A stretch of DNA of 64,000 nt from CAWHPS01 sp963831235 (GTDB taxonomy: Bacteria > Fibrobacterota > OXYB2-FULL-49-7 > JAEUSG01), in NCBI GenBank assembly GCA_963831235.1, contig CAWHPS010000042.1, positions 1 through 64,000 of the forward strand, given 5' to 3'. The notes under the pieces were generated by a model that was not told where the DNA came from, searched no databases, and worked only from the letters and a program-made list of their open reading frames with translations. The translations under genes and the position numbers were made by a program. Positions 57,901-64,000 of the stretch are shown here, one piece after another (positions within the stretch are counted from its first letter, which is position 1; each line of letters opens with the position of its first letter).

Positions 57901-58227
57901 GTACAAAGAAGGCACATATCCCCCATCCTCTGTCGTCACCGTCCCACTGAGTGTAAACTGTGTTCCACCAGCTGCGGCCTTCATAAGCCTCGGCTTTGCC
58001 AATTTGCCAGCCAGAATGTCTTCCCGTTCCTGCTGCATCTTTCTTTCAAGGGCCATGCGCTCATTCAGCGCATTCTGCTCCATCTGACGGGTGCGGGTCT
58101 GATTTTCAATGGCCCGCTTATGGAAAATGGAGTCCCTGACGGCACGGTCTCTGCCCGGTCGCTGGAATGGGTTTGACATGGGAAAGGCCATGACAGCCAA
58201 AAGCAGTGTAATGAGCATTGTTTTCAT
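54982..58227 (-). CDS. Giant secreted beta-sandwich repeat protein with sorting domain
   Basis: 1081 residues. A signal peptide (MKTMLITLLLAVMAFPM) is followed by a charged helical segment (about 20-85: ENQTRTRQMEQNALNERMAL). Then come eight or nine repeats of about 90-100 residues of the carboxypeptidase-regulatory-like/SdrD B-like type, each with SGT or GxI then a DG.PLP or T..G step and a GxYxV strand (TLSGTVTTEDGGYVPSLYFT; IKGEVKDAQGYALKNVRVLV; ITGRITAPSGSLLPQNFTVW; ISGTIRTSDNHPLPSDLSIN). A terminal sorting domain (NVPNPFNPVTTIRFSVAAKD, GIYVYRLTIGSRILSRSMVM) ends it. It probably forms an extended fibre or adhesin on the cell surface. The function is unknown. Confidence 0.8.
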   Translation of the reverse strand: MKTMLITLLLAVMAFPMSNPFQRPGRDRAVRDSIFHKRAIENQTRTRQMEQNALNERMALERKMQQEREDILAGKLAKPRLMKAAAGGTQFTLSGTVTTEDGGYVPSLYFTVYTTKGEWFDSEIFYPSGNVKSYRYSFLLDSGDYFIRIQDLNDKYCRMFYKSSFDFGNGEAVHLNQNRDTIGFVLLLGGTIKGEVKDAQGYALKNVRVLVERKVNDRNIDGSPYKYGQTDSLGKYIIAGLRGTYRVRTECDFALNEYYNDKKDYKSADSITVSGGQTISNIDFILNSGATITGRITAPSGSLLPQNFTVWVIPDSNLSDWPHTKEFWLYTWNNKTPAETTFVIRGIPIGSYKIKFDIWDNSSNLKNQYYNNVTDFNNADTIVLTEGQFRDSINFNLETGIVIKGHIRAVDGGTLPNSMQIYVWSDTTTDMYHYTKNTSLYFSNPTKDITYTVGGLEPGRYTVGIGVDDTSSNYYGQYYGNKMTFEEALYFNRSKNDTASDIDFSLTKGGSISGTIRTSDNHPLPSDLSININTSDYSSEIIYRLYKFISQEEPISASIPYTIKGLPPATYSIGLSISFSFDPSPYINYYYYNQVFNEEKATPVVINGAEQVNGIDFTMIVGGEIRGIISTADGKPLPRSYSVATYDTAGNLLASYSYPPLPFSYNDLSVPRIVTTRPYVIRGINPGKFIVHVEAEDFLYWPEHWDSSSYKSKFFPNGQGFDEAARLNIASGEVIDGINFSLEEGGVISGRATDSITGKPLLSQYFLALPECKGSFWEFYQKGLLFWTYTDSNGYYHLSGLPDGKYRIQHFPLMDNTVPGYRAEFYPNASIPSAATKLSIIGANQIEAIDFNLKSGGWGAISGYFISTKGDTLRTLHDNGKIDLPMAFKDSVAMSLSSVFRSDPKTLGRFIMPGLPAGEYKVGALLSYQNITSSQPLSYKFHFSGRDFASALPVTVTIGDTTEHADIQLDSSDIAVEQTTTDPDIVTALEGNVPNPFNPVTTIRFSVAAKDVSTAKSATIHIYDIRGKLVKSMSQSVSKAGRYSMVWDGKDGLGNGCSAGIYVYRLTIGSRILSRSMVMLK

Positions 58228-58327
58228 TGTGATTTCTCCTTTATTGCGTTAATGTTTTTTATTCCGTTCATAGTATTGGATGCAGGAAGAGTGGGTTTTG
58301 TGCAAGAGCCCTCACCCCCCGACAACG
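58228..58327. other. Intergenic region before palindromic repeat unit
   Basis: The region between the giant protein gene start (58227) and the repeat unit holds no gene. It must contain the promoter of the giant gene. The complete gap to the next gene (58228-58532) is mostly occupied by the repeat unit annotated separately. Confidence 0.4.
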
Positions 58328-58548
58328 CCGTTGATTTAAGGTTGACATGTGGCATACAGACAAATTGAAGAAACTACTCTCTTGCGGGTGACCCATCCCC
58401 CTTTCCCCCTTCCCTACGAGTAAGGAAGGGGGTAGTTCGTTTTGTTCCCCTCCCTACTCGTAGGGAGGGGAAAGAAGGGGTGGGTCACCCGTCAACAACC
58501 CGGATTTTTCAGCTATTTAGCATCAGTCAATTTTAAATCAACTGCACT
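58328..58548. repeat. Paired-palindrome repeat unit, copy 1
   Basis: A symmetrical unit of about 220 bases. In order: GTTGATTTAAGGTTGACATG; GGGTGACCCA; a 28-base palindrome (58405-58432, CCCTACGAGTAAGG core); a second palindrome (58447-58470, CCCTACTCGTAGGG core); TGGGTCACCC; then the inverted GTCAA...TAAATCAAC end. The same unit in opposite orientation occurs at 61549-61772. The structure resembles a REPIN: two REP-like hairpins facing each other. Confidence 0.85.
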
Positions 58549-58970
58549 ACTCCCCTTCCTCCCTTCTCTGCTCGTAGGGAAGAGGGCTCTGGATTGTTAA
58601 AAAAGTCATCCAAGAGAGCAATAACCTTAGGTTTATCCTTGACATCTTCGTTACTTAAGCGAATTATCTTGAACCCTTTTGTAACAAGTATTTCTTCACG
58701 TAATTTATCATATTCTTTCTGCTTTTCATGAACTCCACCATCAACTTCCAAAACAAGACTCGCTTCAGGACAATAGAAATCAACAATAAAAAAATGACTA
58801 TTTCCCTTCTTTATATATTCAAATACATACTGCCTTAAGAATCTTTTACCAGCTATATTTTTGTTTCTTATTATCCGCCAAACTGCTTTTTCTCCAGGTG
58901 TCTGATGTTTACGTAATTCTCTTGCATACAATTTAGCGGCTTCATATTTCCCATATAAGGATTTTTTCAT
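58533..58970 (-). CDS. DUF559 endonuclease-domain protein
   Basis: 145 residues from the ATG at 58970 (TTG at 58976 is the alternative). It matches DUF559 (PF04480), a Vsr/restriction-endonuclease-like fold: ARELRKHQTPGEKAVWRIIR (helical start), GKRFLRQYVFEYIKKGNSHF, then FIVDFYCPEASLVLEVDGGVHE with the catalytic Asp and EVDG motif, and KGFKIIRLSNEDVKDKPKVI. The last 20 residues (PEPSSLRAEKGGRGVVQLI) are encoded by a copy of the palindromic repeat found beside it. Repeats flank the gene on both sides. DUF559 proteins are predicted nucleases whose natural role is largely unknown. No methyltransferase partner is nearby. Confidence 0.85.
   Translation of the reverse strand: MKKSLYGKYEAAKLYARELRKHQTPGEKAVWRIIRNKNIAGKRFLRQYVFEYIKKGNSHFFIVDFYCPEASLVLEVDGGVHEKQKEYDKLREEILVTKGFKIIRLSNEDVKDKPKVIALLDDFFNNPEPSSLRAEKGGRGVVQLI
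58561..58586. repeat. Single palindrome inside the DUF559 gene end
   Basis: CCCTTCTCTGCTCGTAGGGA then AGAGGG, an imperfect copy of the repeat palindrome (CTCGTAGGG core), encodes the C-terminal PSSLRAEKGG of the nuclease. The repeat has become part of the coding sequence. Confidence 0.75.
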
Positions 58971-58989
58971 AGCCAATTTGCCATATTTT

Positions 58990-59117
58990 TTAAACTGTCT
59001 TTCTCCCCCTTCCCTACTCGTAGGGAAGGGGGTTGGGGGGATGGGTCACCCGCAAGAGAGCAGAACTCTTCAGCTTTACCTGTTGGTTTGTCATATATCA
59101 ATCTTAAGTTAACGACA
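58990..59117. repeat. Paired-palindrome repeat, half unit upstream of the DUF559 gene
   Basis: The palindrome at 59005-59032 (CCCTACTCGTAGGGAAGGGGG core) is followed by GGGGGATGGGTCACCCGCAAGA (59036-59057) and by a degenerate copy of the GTTGATTTAAGGTTGAC end in inverted orientation (59090-59115). The 25 bases at 59036-59060 are a perfect inverted copy of 58377-58401, so the nuclease gene sits between inverted repeats. Confidence 0.85.
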
Positions 59118-59150
59118 TTGGGGCACCCGCAAGGAGTCCGGATTTCCCTT

Positions 59151-60728
59151 TTAAAACCTCATCCCCACCGTAACACTCCACGGTGAGCGCAGATAATAAT
59201 CCGCGCTCCCATCTGTTTTCGTTGACAAATATACCCCACTCGACCACTGTCCGATAATTGACAGTGACCACGGGAGATTGACCTGCACGCCCGCCGTGCC
59301 GAAAAAACCCACAACATGCGCCCATACAACCGGGATGGGCGGATAACCCCCGCGCAAGATTTCATCTTCCTGATAACGGACCGCTTCCTGGCGGATAAAT
59401 AGCGCCCTGCCTGATATGCCGCCAAAGAGCCGGTACCTGGTACTGTTGCGAAATGCATAACGGGCTTCCATAAACGGAGCAATTGTGTTTCTACGAATTT
59501 CAAGAAAGCGGCCCTCGGAACGCTCATTGCCATAGCCGACACCAGAAAGAATTGAGACACGATTCTGCGTATATTGATAAACAGCTTCGTAAAGTGTCAT
59601 AGTTTCACTTTTCCTTGGAAAGGAGCTTTGTTGTGTCACGCGAAAACCTGAAAAAGAGGGCTGATATCTTATGTTGTCGAATCCTTTTGCGGCAAGCACA
59701 TCAAGCGGATACGGTTTGAGGGAGGATTGCATAACCACGGTTTCCCCGCCCCAGGTAAGATCAAAATTCCCAAGATATACCGTGGATGTCGTGGTCTTTT
59801 GTACCACATAAACCTCATTTGAGAGAGCGAGTGTCACCTCCTGGCCGTTTGCTATAAAAACCTCTGCCACTTTGGATCTAGAGGCTGCATTTACCACAGC
59901 GTAAACGCCATCCTTGAGACCTCTGAATTGAAGAAATGCTTTACCGTGATCAAGGCGGGTCAAGACAACATTTTCCGTACCATGAATATCAAAGTCAAAT
60001 GATGGGTTCTGGCTGAAATTCTTGATACGCTCTCCCCTCTTGAGTGTATTAATTCTCGCAAAGGTGTATGCCTCCCAGAGTGTAATCCTGCGGTCATTAT
60101 CCATATCCGCAGCACCCAATAACCCTGATACAAAATAATGTGTGAACAGAGAACCGGAAAGGTCCCGTGATTCATGGGAAAGTTCTCCTGCAGAACTGGA
60201 TGTTATTATGGCGGAGCCACGTACTTTAAGGGCATTATCCATTCTGATATTATATGGTTTGGCAAGGGCCCCGCCCTTGTTCACAAGAAGCGCACCGCTG
60301 TAACAGGCATCCGCAATCATTATTTTAAGATCAGCTTGCATGGAATCAAAATATTCGCGGATAAAAGCAACAGAAAGCTCCTGTCCGTTCAAGTGAAAAG
60401 CATTATCACTGCCGTGGCCGGAAAAATACAGGATGACCTCGACCTCAGAGCCATTGCGCTTTATTTCTTTTACACGGCCTGAAATTTCCTGAAACGCGGC
60501 TTCAACCTGTTCGCGCGACTTGTTGAGATAAAGATAGCTTCTGCCCTTTTCAATATCACCGAGTGAGAGCAGGACATTATAGACTTTCTCTGCATCGTCC
60601 GCAGCAAACTTTAGCGGTTCTTCATCAGAAAGCCCCACGTTATTGCCAATTACAAGAGCAATCTTCTCGACTGTTGCAAACAGCATTACTGATAACATCA
60701 TTATAAATAGAAGGACTTTTAGCAGCAT
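59151..60728 (-). CDS. Caspase-like protease fused to an outer-membrane-type barrel
   Basis: 525 residues from the ATG at 60728, one base past the stop of the anti-sigma gene; a longer frame from 60785 overlaps that gene. A signal-like hydrophobic start (MLLKVLLFIMMLSVMLFATV) precedes the caspase fold (peptidase C14): KIALVIGNNVGLSDEEPLKF, catalytic His in LYFSGHGSDN, catalytic Cys in IMIADACYSGALL. A small beta domain (FRGLKDGVYAVVNAASRSKV) follows, then from about residue 370 a chain of aromatic-rich strands (SILSGVGYGNERSEGRFLEI; RLFGGISGRALFIRQEAV; WSVTVGMRF at the end) like an outer-membrane barrel. It is presumably exported. The substrate is unknown. Confidence 0.8.
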   Translation of the reverse strand: MLLKVLLFIMMLSVMLFATVEKIALVIGNNVGLSDEEPLKFAADDAEKVYNVLLSLGDIEKGRSYLYLNKSREQVEAAFQEISGRVKEIKRNGSEVEVILYFSGHGSDNAFHLNGQELSVAFIREYFDSMQADLKIMIADACYSGALLVNKGGALAKPYNIRMDNALKVRGSAIITSSSAGELSHESRDLSGSLFTHYFVSGLLGAADMDNDRRITLWEAYTFARINTLKRGERIKNFSQNPSFDFDIHGTENVVLTRLDHGKAFLQFRGLKDGVYAVVNAASRSKVAEVFIANGQEVTLALSNEVYVVQKTTTSTVYLGNFDLTWGGETVVMQSSLKPYPLDVLAAKGFDNIRYQPSFSGFRVTQQSSFPRKSETMTLYEAVYQYTQNRVSILSGVGYGNERSEGRFLEIRRNTIAPFMEARYAFRNSTRYRLFGGISGRALFIRQEAVRYQEDEILRGGYPPIPVVWAHVVGFFGTAGVQVNLPWSLSIIGQWSSGVYLSTKTDGSADYYLRSPWSVTVGMRF

Positions 60729-60729
60729 A

Positions 60730-61518
60730 TCAGTTGACAGGAATGCTTCCTTTCTGGTTTTGCAGGGTAAACACACGGATCTCATTTCCAGACTTCAAAG
60801 ATTTTCCATCCAAATGTTGCTGAATCAGTGTTTTTGCATCTGTGAAAGAAATGAATGCTTTGGAAAGCACAATATATATGGTTTCAGTCTGCCACTCGCT
60901 GTTCAGGACAATGCTGCTCGGTAAAAGATCACACATTGTACTTCCAAGTGCAGGCATTGCTGTATCGCTTTTCGGCATATAACGCTCAATTGGCTTGTTG
61001 TCATCAATAAAAAGCACCTGATAAAAATATGGTTCAGCACTGACTATGCCCAATTGAAGCGTATCTCCCGGCCTGACAGGAATTGCAGCCTCATGACTTT
61101 CCACAGAACCACCATTCACCCAAAGGCGAACCTTTGCTTCACCTTTTACGGATAGATCCGGTGTGTTCACAGGATGCTGCTGAAAGAAAATCGTGCCTGT
61201 CACAAGCAATGCCAGAGTAACAACAACCAAAGCAGGACGGGGCGAAAATAGAAAGGCAAAGAACTCCTGAATAGCCGAGATAAATGTCCCACGCTCCATT
61301 TCCTGTTGCGGCCGGCTTACCTTATCAAGTGATTCAAAGGTGGGGAACTGTTTCAGAAACAGGTCCGCCTTTGCGGGTGCCTCTTTCAAATAAGCGGCGC
61401 ATTGTTGGCAGGAATCAATATGCTGTTTTATTTCCGGTTCATTGGAAAGTTTCAGATCCCCTGAAAGCAAAGCTTCCAGTTTCAGGATTGGAATGTGAAC
61501 TTTTGGTTTGATGTTCAT
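60730..61518 (-). CDS. Membrane-anchored anti-sigma factor with periplasmic domain
   Basis: 262 residues. The cytoplasmic N-terminus has a zinc-type HxxxCxxC motif (IKQHIDSCQQCAAYLKE), typical of ECF anti-sigma factors. One transmembrane helix lies near residues 95-115 (ALVVVTLALLVTGTIFF). The periplasmic part (GEAKVRLWVNGGSVESHEAA; VRPGDTLQLGIVSAEPYFYQ; DDNKPIERYMPKS) resembles DUF4384-type beta domains, which occur with caspase-like proteins. It would hold the ECF sigma factor at 61771-62253 until a signal arrives. Its stop is one base before the caspase start. Confidence 0.8.
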   Translation of the reverse strand: MNIKPKVHIPILKLEALLSGDLKLSNEPEIKQHIDSCQQCAAYLKEAPAKADLFLKQFPTFESLDKVSRPQQEMERGTFISAIQEFFAFLFSPRPALVVVTLALLVTGTIFFQQHPVNTPDLSVKGEAKVRLWVNGGSVESHEAAIPVRPGDTLQLGIVSAEPYFYQVLFIDDNKPIERYMPKSDTAMPALGSTMCDLLPSSIVLNSEWQTETIYIVLSKAFISFTDAKTLIQQHLDGKSLKSGNEIRVFTLQNQKGSIPVN

Positions 61519-61548
61519 AGGGCCATCCTTTCACTATCAGCCAATGTT

Positions 61549-61772
61549 GTTGATTTAGATTTGACGAATGCGAAATGGCTGGAAGATTTCGGGTTGCTTA
61601 CGGGTGACCCACCCCTTCTGTCCCCTCCCTACGAGTAGGGAGGGGAACAATAACGTACTAGTCAAGAACGTATTAACCCCCTTCCTTACTTGTAGGGAAG
61701 GGGGAAAGGGGGATGGGTCACCCACAAGAGAGCAAAATATTGCCATTTTATCTCTAATGTTTATCATTTGTC
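61549..61772. repeat. Paired-palindrome repeat unit, copy 3 (inverted relative to copy 1)
   Basis: GTTGATTTAGATTTGACGAA; GGGTGACCCACCCC (61602-61615); palindrome 61622-61645 (CCCTACGAGTAGGG core); palindrome 61677-61704 (CTTACTTGTAGGG core); GGATGGGTCACCC (61711-61723); then an inverted end. Read on the minus strand it matches copy 1 through most of its length. It separates the sigma and anti-sigma genes, which are otherwise same-strand neighbours. Confidence 0.85.
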
Positions 61773-62253
61773 AATCTTCCTCCAAACTCAACCCTTTTTC
61801 CCTTACCATCGCCTGGAACGTTTCAAGTCTATTGTTCAGCGTACGCCTGGAAATCTTGAGAAGTTCCGCTGCTTCCTCCTGTTTCATTCCTTCATAGTAA
61901 AGCAGCAGCACTGTTTTCTTTACCATTTCATCGCACCCTTCAAATATGTTTTTCAATAACAGCTTTGTTTCAAGATGCCCGCTCCCATCCTCAATCGAAA
62001 AGGCCTCGGTGAGCCATTCATCATCAAGCCGTGTTTCGCGTTTCCGCTTCCTGATAAGCTGAAGACACTCGTTAACTGTAATCCGGTAAATCCATGTGAA
62101 CATATCGCAATCTCCCCGGAACTTATCATGTTGTTCATTTACCTTTATGAACACATTGTGAACCATGTCCTGTGCATCCTCATGCACGTTTACATATCGA
62201 AGACATATTCGATATACCGAACCGCCGTATCGACGGTACAAATCCTCGGTCAA
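61771..62253 (-). CDS. ECF-type RNA polymerase sigma factor
   Basis: 160 residues with a TTG start that overlaps the stop of the upstream lipoprotein gene; AAAGG lies about ten bases before. Region 2 reads LYRRYGGSVYRICLRYVNVH, EDAQDMVHNVFIKVNEQHDK and MFTWIYRITVNECLQL. Region 4 reads VLLLYYEGMKQEEAAELLKI, then SRRTLNNRLETFQAMVRE. The length is normal for the ECF class. It works with the anti-sigma factor downstream and may transcribe its own operon, but no promoter motif is evident. Confidence 0.9.
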   Translation of the reverse strand: MTEDLYRRYGGSVYRICLRYVNVHEDAQDMVHNVFIKVNEQHDKFRGDCDMFTWIYRITVNECLQLIRKRKRETRLDDEWLTEAFSIEDGSGHLETKLLLKNIFEGCDEMVKKTVLLLYYEGMKQEEAAELLKISRRTLNNRLETFQAMVREKGLSLEED

Positions 62254-63500
62254 AAGCCATCCCTTTCTTTGTACATTCGAGTACCGGAACTCGCAGAAAA
62301 ATTAAGCCGGGAATTGGACAGGCCGAAAGGCCAGGGTATATGGTGCCCCGGGTCTTTATATGCGCTCCAAACAGTATCGACGCCCCCGGTATTCCGGAAT
62401 GCGGCACTTTCAATTGCATAACCCCTGTATGAGCATGGATTGGGAACATTAAGCTTCTGGGAAGAAATAAACCTGAAAGATCCACTCACCATGTCTGGAT
62501 AAACATCATCCCACCCTTGTGCAAACAGATCATTCTGCGCAATGTAATAATAATAGAGATCACTTTTAACCGATTCCTCGCGAAAATAATCAGCCGCTTC
62601 TTTACGGTAACGCGCAAGTGAAATGGAATCCCAACATAACATACTCCCCTGCCATTGAGTGACAAAATCGTAAAAGGCCTTGAATTTCTGCGGATAGTAG
62701 TGGGCATCGGCAATTGACTTGGTTTGCGGGGGAAGGTAATAGCCGCCGCTTCCTGTCTGGAAAAAGAACACGGGTTTAAGATCGTTTGTTGAATCAGTCC
62801 AAAGTGTTATTTTTTCTCCAGGGTCCTGCGCTTCGAGCCCTGCGAATTTGGTATTGAACCGGCCACCGGAAAGTAGCGCAGGGTTGAACCGAGTCAGGGA
62901 ATAGCCTTTCGCAAGCCCAATCCATCGGTCCTCTGGATTATGAAACATTCTGGCATAAGTCTCGCGCGCATCGAGAAATGATTCATCTTCAACATAAACA
63001 AGCAATCTGTCAACCGATATCGCGACCACAGTGTCGAATCCCGGCAGCGAGTTTCCATCTTTCGAGGCCATGTCAAGTTGCCCGTTACTATTGCGGTCAT
63101 CAAACAAAATAAGACTGCCTAGAAAAAGACGCACCCTCTTGCCGTCAGGCATGGTGACCGTGGTAAGAAGCGTGTCTGAAGGCACCTTAAAAAATGCAGC
63201 AATAAAATTAAGCGGGAATGAACCTCGAAACGAATCCGAACAGAGGAGCGGATAAGTGTTGTGCCATGCCATAAGGGTGCTGTCGAAAGAGGAGGATGAA
63301 CCATTGTAAGCAAGCGGAAGAAAGCCTATGCGGGGATTTGTCATTGAACTCATGATTGTACTGCTTTGCTGCCCCTGAACCTTCCCGCGTACGGTCAACA
63401 GAGGGGTTTCAGCAAAGAAATCATCAGGGTTCAGAAGTGGGTATCGTTCTGAACAGGATATAAAGAAAAAGGCAAAAAGAAGAATGCGCATAAAAATCAT
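62250..63500 (-). CDS. Putative lipoprotein of unknown function
   Basis: 416 residues. The N-terminus (MIFMRILLFAFFFISCSERY) ends in a lipobox-like FISC with the lipidated Cys. The mature part has VRGKVQGQQSSTIMSSMTNP, a VFMP-like beta region, a calcium-loop-type motif in LILFDDRNSNGQLDMASKDG, and an aromatic-rich stretch (FKAFYDFVTQWQGSMLCWDS). No family is recognised. It is the first gene of the run lipoprotein, sigma, anti-sigma, caspase-barrel, and overlaps the sigma start by four bases, so it may belong to the same cell-envelope signalling system. Confidence 0.6.
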   Translation of the reverse strand: MIFMRILLFAFFFISCSERYPLLNPDDFFAETPLLTVRGKVQGQQSSTIMSSMTNPRIGFLPLAYNGSSSSFDSTLMAWHNTYPLLCSDSFRGSFPLNFIAAFFKVPSDTLLTTVTMPDGKRVRLFLGSLILFDDRNSNGQLDMASKDGNSLPGFDTVVAISVDRLLVYVEDESFLDARETYARMFHNPEDRWIGLAKGYSLTRFNPALLSGGRFNTKFAGLEAQDPGEKITLWTDSTNDLKPVFFFQTGSGGYYLPPQTKSIADAHYYPQKFKAFYDFVTQWQGSMLCWDSISLARYRKEAADYFREESVKSDLYYYYIAQNDLFAQGWDDVYPDMVSGSFRFISSQKLNVPNPCSYRGYAIESAAFRNTGGVDTVWSAYKDPGHHIPWPFGLSNSRLNFSASSGTRMYKERDGF

Positions 63501-63786
63501 AATAAAGGAAAATACTTCCTTCCTTACCCTGTGATAAAGAAAATCATGGACTTGGCACGGGAACTGTCAAACCTTATAATAATTAGATGCATAACTCCCT
63601 TTTATTGTGCATCATAAACATTACAAACAACAAATCATTAAAGTTTTCCTGGATTCATCCGATATTGTAACGGGATATATTTTTTTAAATCCAAAAGGGA
63701 AAGGAGGCGCCGGCAATAAGGGAAATTGCCTTCGTTTTTAAACAAAAAAAAGGATTTTAAACATTAAGTAACAGGGAGGTTACACA
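63501..63786. other. Divergent intergenic region, flagellin and lipoprotein promoters
   Basis: 286 AT-rich bases between the minus-strand lipoprotein and the plus-strand flagellin. It must hold both promoters. A sigma28-like pair is not convincing (TAAA at about 63685, with GCCGGCAATAA downstream at the wrong spacing). An AGGGAGG box ends nine bases before the flagellin ATG. No small gene is seen. Confidence 0.4.
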
Positions 63787-64000
63787 ATGAGAATCAATCA
63801 TAATATTTCGTCGATGATTACCCAGACTGCTTTAAGTCAGGGTTCAAATGCTCTAAACAAATCTCTTCAAAGATTATCAACCGGTCTTCGCATCAATACC
63901 GCAAGCGATGATGCTGCAGGACTATCAGTTTCCGAAGGACTCCGTGCTCAGGTAGGTGGCATGGCGGTTGCAAAACGCAATGCTTCGGATGGTATCGCGC
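63787..64000 (+). CDS. Second flagellin, N-terminal part
   Basis: 71 codons to the window edge: MRINHNISSMITQTALSQGS, then LQRLSTGLRINTASDDAAGL and RNASDGIA. This is the conserved N-terminal D0/D1 region of flagellin and is very close to the protein at 7737-8582, though clearly a distinct gene (for example SQGSNALNKSLQ against NQVNRDLGRSLE). An AGGGAGG ribosome binding site precedes the ATG. The C-terminal part is beyond the window. Confidence 0.93.
   Translation, partial: MRINHNISSMITQTALSQGSNALNKSLQRLSTGLRINTASDDAAGLSVSEGLRAQVGGMAVAKRNASDGIA

Noticed and set aside
58377..61772. CRISPR array
   Set aside because: The repeated palindromes are few, irregularly spaced, occur in both orientations and have no unique spacers of uniform length. 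No cas gene is present.
63661..63786. Sigma28 promoter for the second flagellin
   Set aside because: TAAA and a GCCG-like box are present but 19 or more bases apart, outside the normal spacing, and the -10 match is poor.

Overview
The window reads as the chromosome of a flagellated, anaerobic, Gram-negative (diderm) bacterium. A Fibrobacterota-like or other FCB-group member fits best, but this is inference. The supporting signs are a one-chain pyruvate:ferredoxin oxidoreductase, lipoprotein and outer-membrane-barrel genes, at least seven secreted proteins ending in a PNPFNP-type C-terminal sorting/FlgD-Ig-like domain, a 34-residue COX24-like basic protein, and CIRCE/HrcA heat-shock control. 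Most genes are on the minus strand. No tRNA, rRNA or CRISPR array was recognised.

Layout. 1-1405 is a GC-rich mosaic of gene fragments (a frameshifted lptF/lptG piece and possible transposase scraps) that abuts and truncates a peptidase-MA-like gene. 2238-7656 holds a DUF4175-like membrane protein, an AlbA_2/ATPase-type regulator, a small IS4-family relic with intact ends, and a putative outer-membrane protein. 7737-13493 is a flagellar filament and hook-junction cluster (flgJ-flgN-flgK-flgL, then flagellin). 13830-19617 has a cold-shock protein, nifJ, ssb and a URO-D-like protein. 19733-41417 is a polysaccharide-degradation locus: three GH105 paralogues, two PL8-type lyases, a BNR-4 propeller, a SASA-type esterase, an outer-membrane barrel and a divergent AraC regulator. 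41487-47616 has an aldo/keto reductase, thiD2, gcvT, a degenerate SpoIIE-type phosphatase fused to an ATPase, the COX24-like gene and an NtrC-type regulator. 47627-54889 is the heat-shock region (groES-groEL under CIRCE, then hrcA-grpE-dnaK-dnaJ). 54982-63500 has a giant beta-sandwich repeat protein, a DUF559 endonuclease among palindromic repeats, and a lipoprotein/ECF sigma/anti-sigma/caspase-like barrel operon. A second flagellin starts at 63787 and leaves the window.

The polysaccharide locus is the most eventful stretch. Secreted lyases would cut a uronic-acid-containing polymer, GH105 enzymes would remove the unsaturated uronyl ends, and the esterase would deacetylate. Most of it is broken: two genes carry TGA where paralogues have Trp, one GH105 has a one-base frameshift before its sorting domain, one PL8 gene is split by both a 2.5-kb insertion sequence and a group II intron-like element, and the AraC regulator is frameshifted. 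Two GH105 genes share about 1 kb of identical sequence between diverged flanks, which suggests recent gene conversion. The single-base frameshifts could be sequencing errors; the two insertions cannot.

The best candidates for something undescribed are the DUF559 endonuclease gene embedded in REPIN-like paired palindromes (58328-59117, with another copy at 61549-61772) and the ECF sigma/anti-sigma/caspase-barrel operon (59151-63500).
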